A stretch of 64,000 bases of DNA, taken from the NCBI GenBank assembly GCA_963829135.1, contig CAWHHO010000005.1, forward strand, positions 496,001 through 560,000. Reading direction: 5' to 3'. Numbering within the stretch: the stretch's first letter is position 1; each line of letters opens with the position of its first letter. Positions 63,312 through 64,000 of this stretch are shown here, piece by piece. The notes beneath the pieces were generated by a model. It made no database searches. It was not told the DNA's origin and saw nothing but the letters and a program-made list of their open reading frames with translations. The DNA is from Kumtagia sp963829135. GTDB taxonomy: Bacteria > Pseudomonadota > Alphaproteobacteria > Rhizobiales > Rhizobiaceae. The position numbers were made by a program, and so were the translations under genes.

Positions 63312-64000
63312 ATGTTCCAGACTTTTGACGAGGTGAGCGACCCGACGCTCGGCGCGGGCCGTATCAGGCAGTTGCGCGAGTGGCTGGCCGCCAGAAACCT
63401 CGACGGCTTTATCGTGCCGCGCTCGGACGAGCATCAGGGGGAATATGTTGCCGAGCGCTCAGAGCGGCTGAAATGGCTGACCGGATTTACCGGCTCAGCC
63501 GGCGTCGTTCTGGTTCTGGCGAGCCGTGCGGTACTGTTCGTCGATGGCCGTTACACGTTGCAGGCGCGCCAGCAGGCTGATCCGGCGGTTTTCAGTTTCG
63601 ACAGCCTTGTCACCAACCCGCCTCCCGAATGGCTGAAGGAGAATGTCGGCAAGGGTTTTCGCCTTGGTTTCGACCCGTGGCTACACACGATCAGCGAGGT
63701 CGAGGCCCTAAGCGCCGCGCTTGCGGAGAACGAGGCTGAACTCGTCGCCGTCGACAACAACCCGATCGACGAATTGTGGGCAGGTCGGCCGGAAGCGCCA
63801 TTGCAGCCTGTAGAAATTCACCCGATCGAATTTGCCGGAGAGCTTGCCAAGCATAAGCTGGAGCGTTTGGCTGCCGACATCGCCCGGCAGGGCGCGACGC
63901 ATGCGGTACTGACCGATCCGTCTTCCATCGCCTGGGCTTTCAACATCCGTGGCCGCGACGTGCCGCATACGCCGCTGACGCTGGCCTTCGCCATCCTCGG
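63312..64000 (+). CDS. Aminopeptidase P family (M24B), N-terminal part
   Basis: The frame stays open to the right window edge. It starts FQTFDEVSDPTLGAGRIRQLREWL and shows the creatinase N-terminal domain features DGFIVPRSDEHQGEYVAERSERLKWLTGFTGSAG and VDGRYTLQARQQ, as in the long Xaa-Pro aminopeptidases. The metal-binding catalytic half lies beyond the window. The ATG at 63312 is 67 bases after the prmA stop. Confidence 0.92.
   Translation, partial: MFQTFDEVSDPTLGAGRIRQLREWLAARNLDGFIVPRSDEHQGEYVAERSERLKWLTGFTGSAGVVLVLASRAVLFVDGRYTLQARQQADPAVFSFDSLVTNPPPEWLKENVGKGFRLGFDPWLHTISEVEALSAALAENEAELVAVDNNPIDELWAGRPEAPLQPVEIHPIEFAGELAKHKLERLAADIARQGATHAVLTDPSSIAWAFNIRGRDVPHTPLTLAFAIL

Overview
The window reads as a high-GC chromosomal segment from an alphaproteobacterium of the order Hyphomicrobiales (Rhizobiales), most like Mesorhizobium or another Phyllobacteriaceae member. 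The grounds are protein signatures typical of that group (ChrR-like cupin protein, SspB with a DUF4169 and a ribbon-helix-helix gene, a giant AsmA-like protein, RluB with a long basic tail), two RIME-like intergenic repeats, and a rhizobial-type heat-shock promoter with a CIRCE operator before groESL. No plasmid, phage or CRISPR module is visible. Genus is inference.

Layout. 1-3.5 kb: pmbA fragment, VOC protein, MATE exporter, patatin. 3.5-10.5 kb: two M16 peptidases, rsmD and rluB on the minus strand, then tadA and a lipoprotein. 10.7-16.4 kb: ileS (broken by indels and carrying an inserted palindrome), small multidrug-resistance-like protein, ribF, a HAD phosphatase. 16.8-19.1 kb: groESL with CIRCE and terminator. 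19.3-23.6 kb: DUF1203, GNAT, sseA, alaX and cysK, a sulfur/cysteine-flavoured group. 23.8-31.2 kb: ChrR-like protein, DEAD-box helicase, DUF1697, ilvA, adenine deaminase, zinc alcohol dehydrogenase. 31.4-34.7 kb: a complete tripartite tricarboxylate transporter operon and tRNA-Leu(UAA). 34.9-41.4 kb: alpha/beta hydrolase, sspB operon, AsmA-like protein. 41.6-49.6 kb: two glycosyltransferase-like genes, FAD-linked oxidase, thioesterase, dienelactone hydrolase, metallophosphatase, L,D-transpeptidase, OmpA-like lipoprotein. 49.7-58.8 kb: VOC protein, uvrD-type helicase, a decayed region with REP hairpins and a transposase (RAYT) remnant, a haloperoxidase-like hydrolase, a BON-domain protein, another VOC protein. 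58.8-64 kb: EamA transporter, exported protein, acetyltransferase, CreA, SCO, PrmA and the start of aminopeptidase P.

Two things stand out. First, one family of long palindromes sits inside coding sequence in ileS and in the uvrD-type helicase, and one arm lies in a hypothetical gene. The copies are read in the same frame and add foreign peptides to otherwise recognisable proteins. This recalls the protein-coding palindromic elements of Rickettsia. A second, unrelated hairpin family (REP-like, around 54-55 kb) flanks a truncated REP-associated transposase and has also entered a coding region. Second, at least ten conserved genes carry single-base frameshifts, with a dense patch in ileS. Most are probably sequence errors, so reading frames around those points should be read with care.
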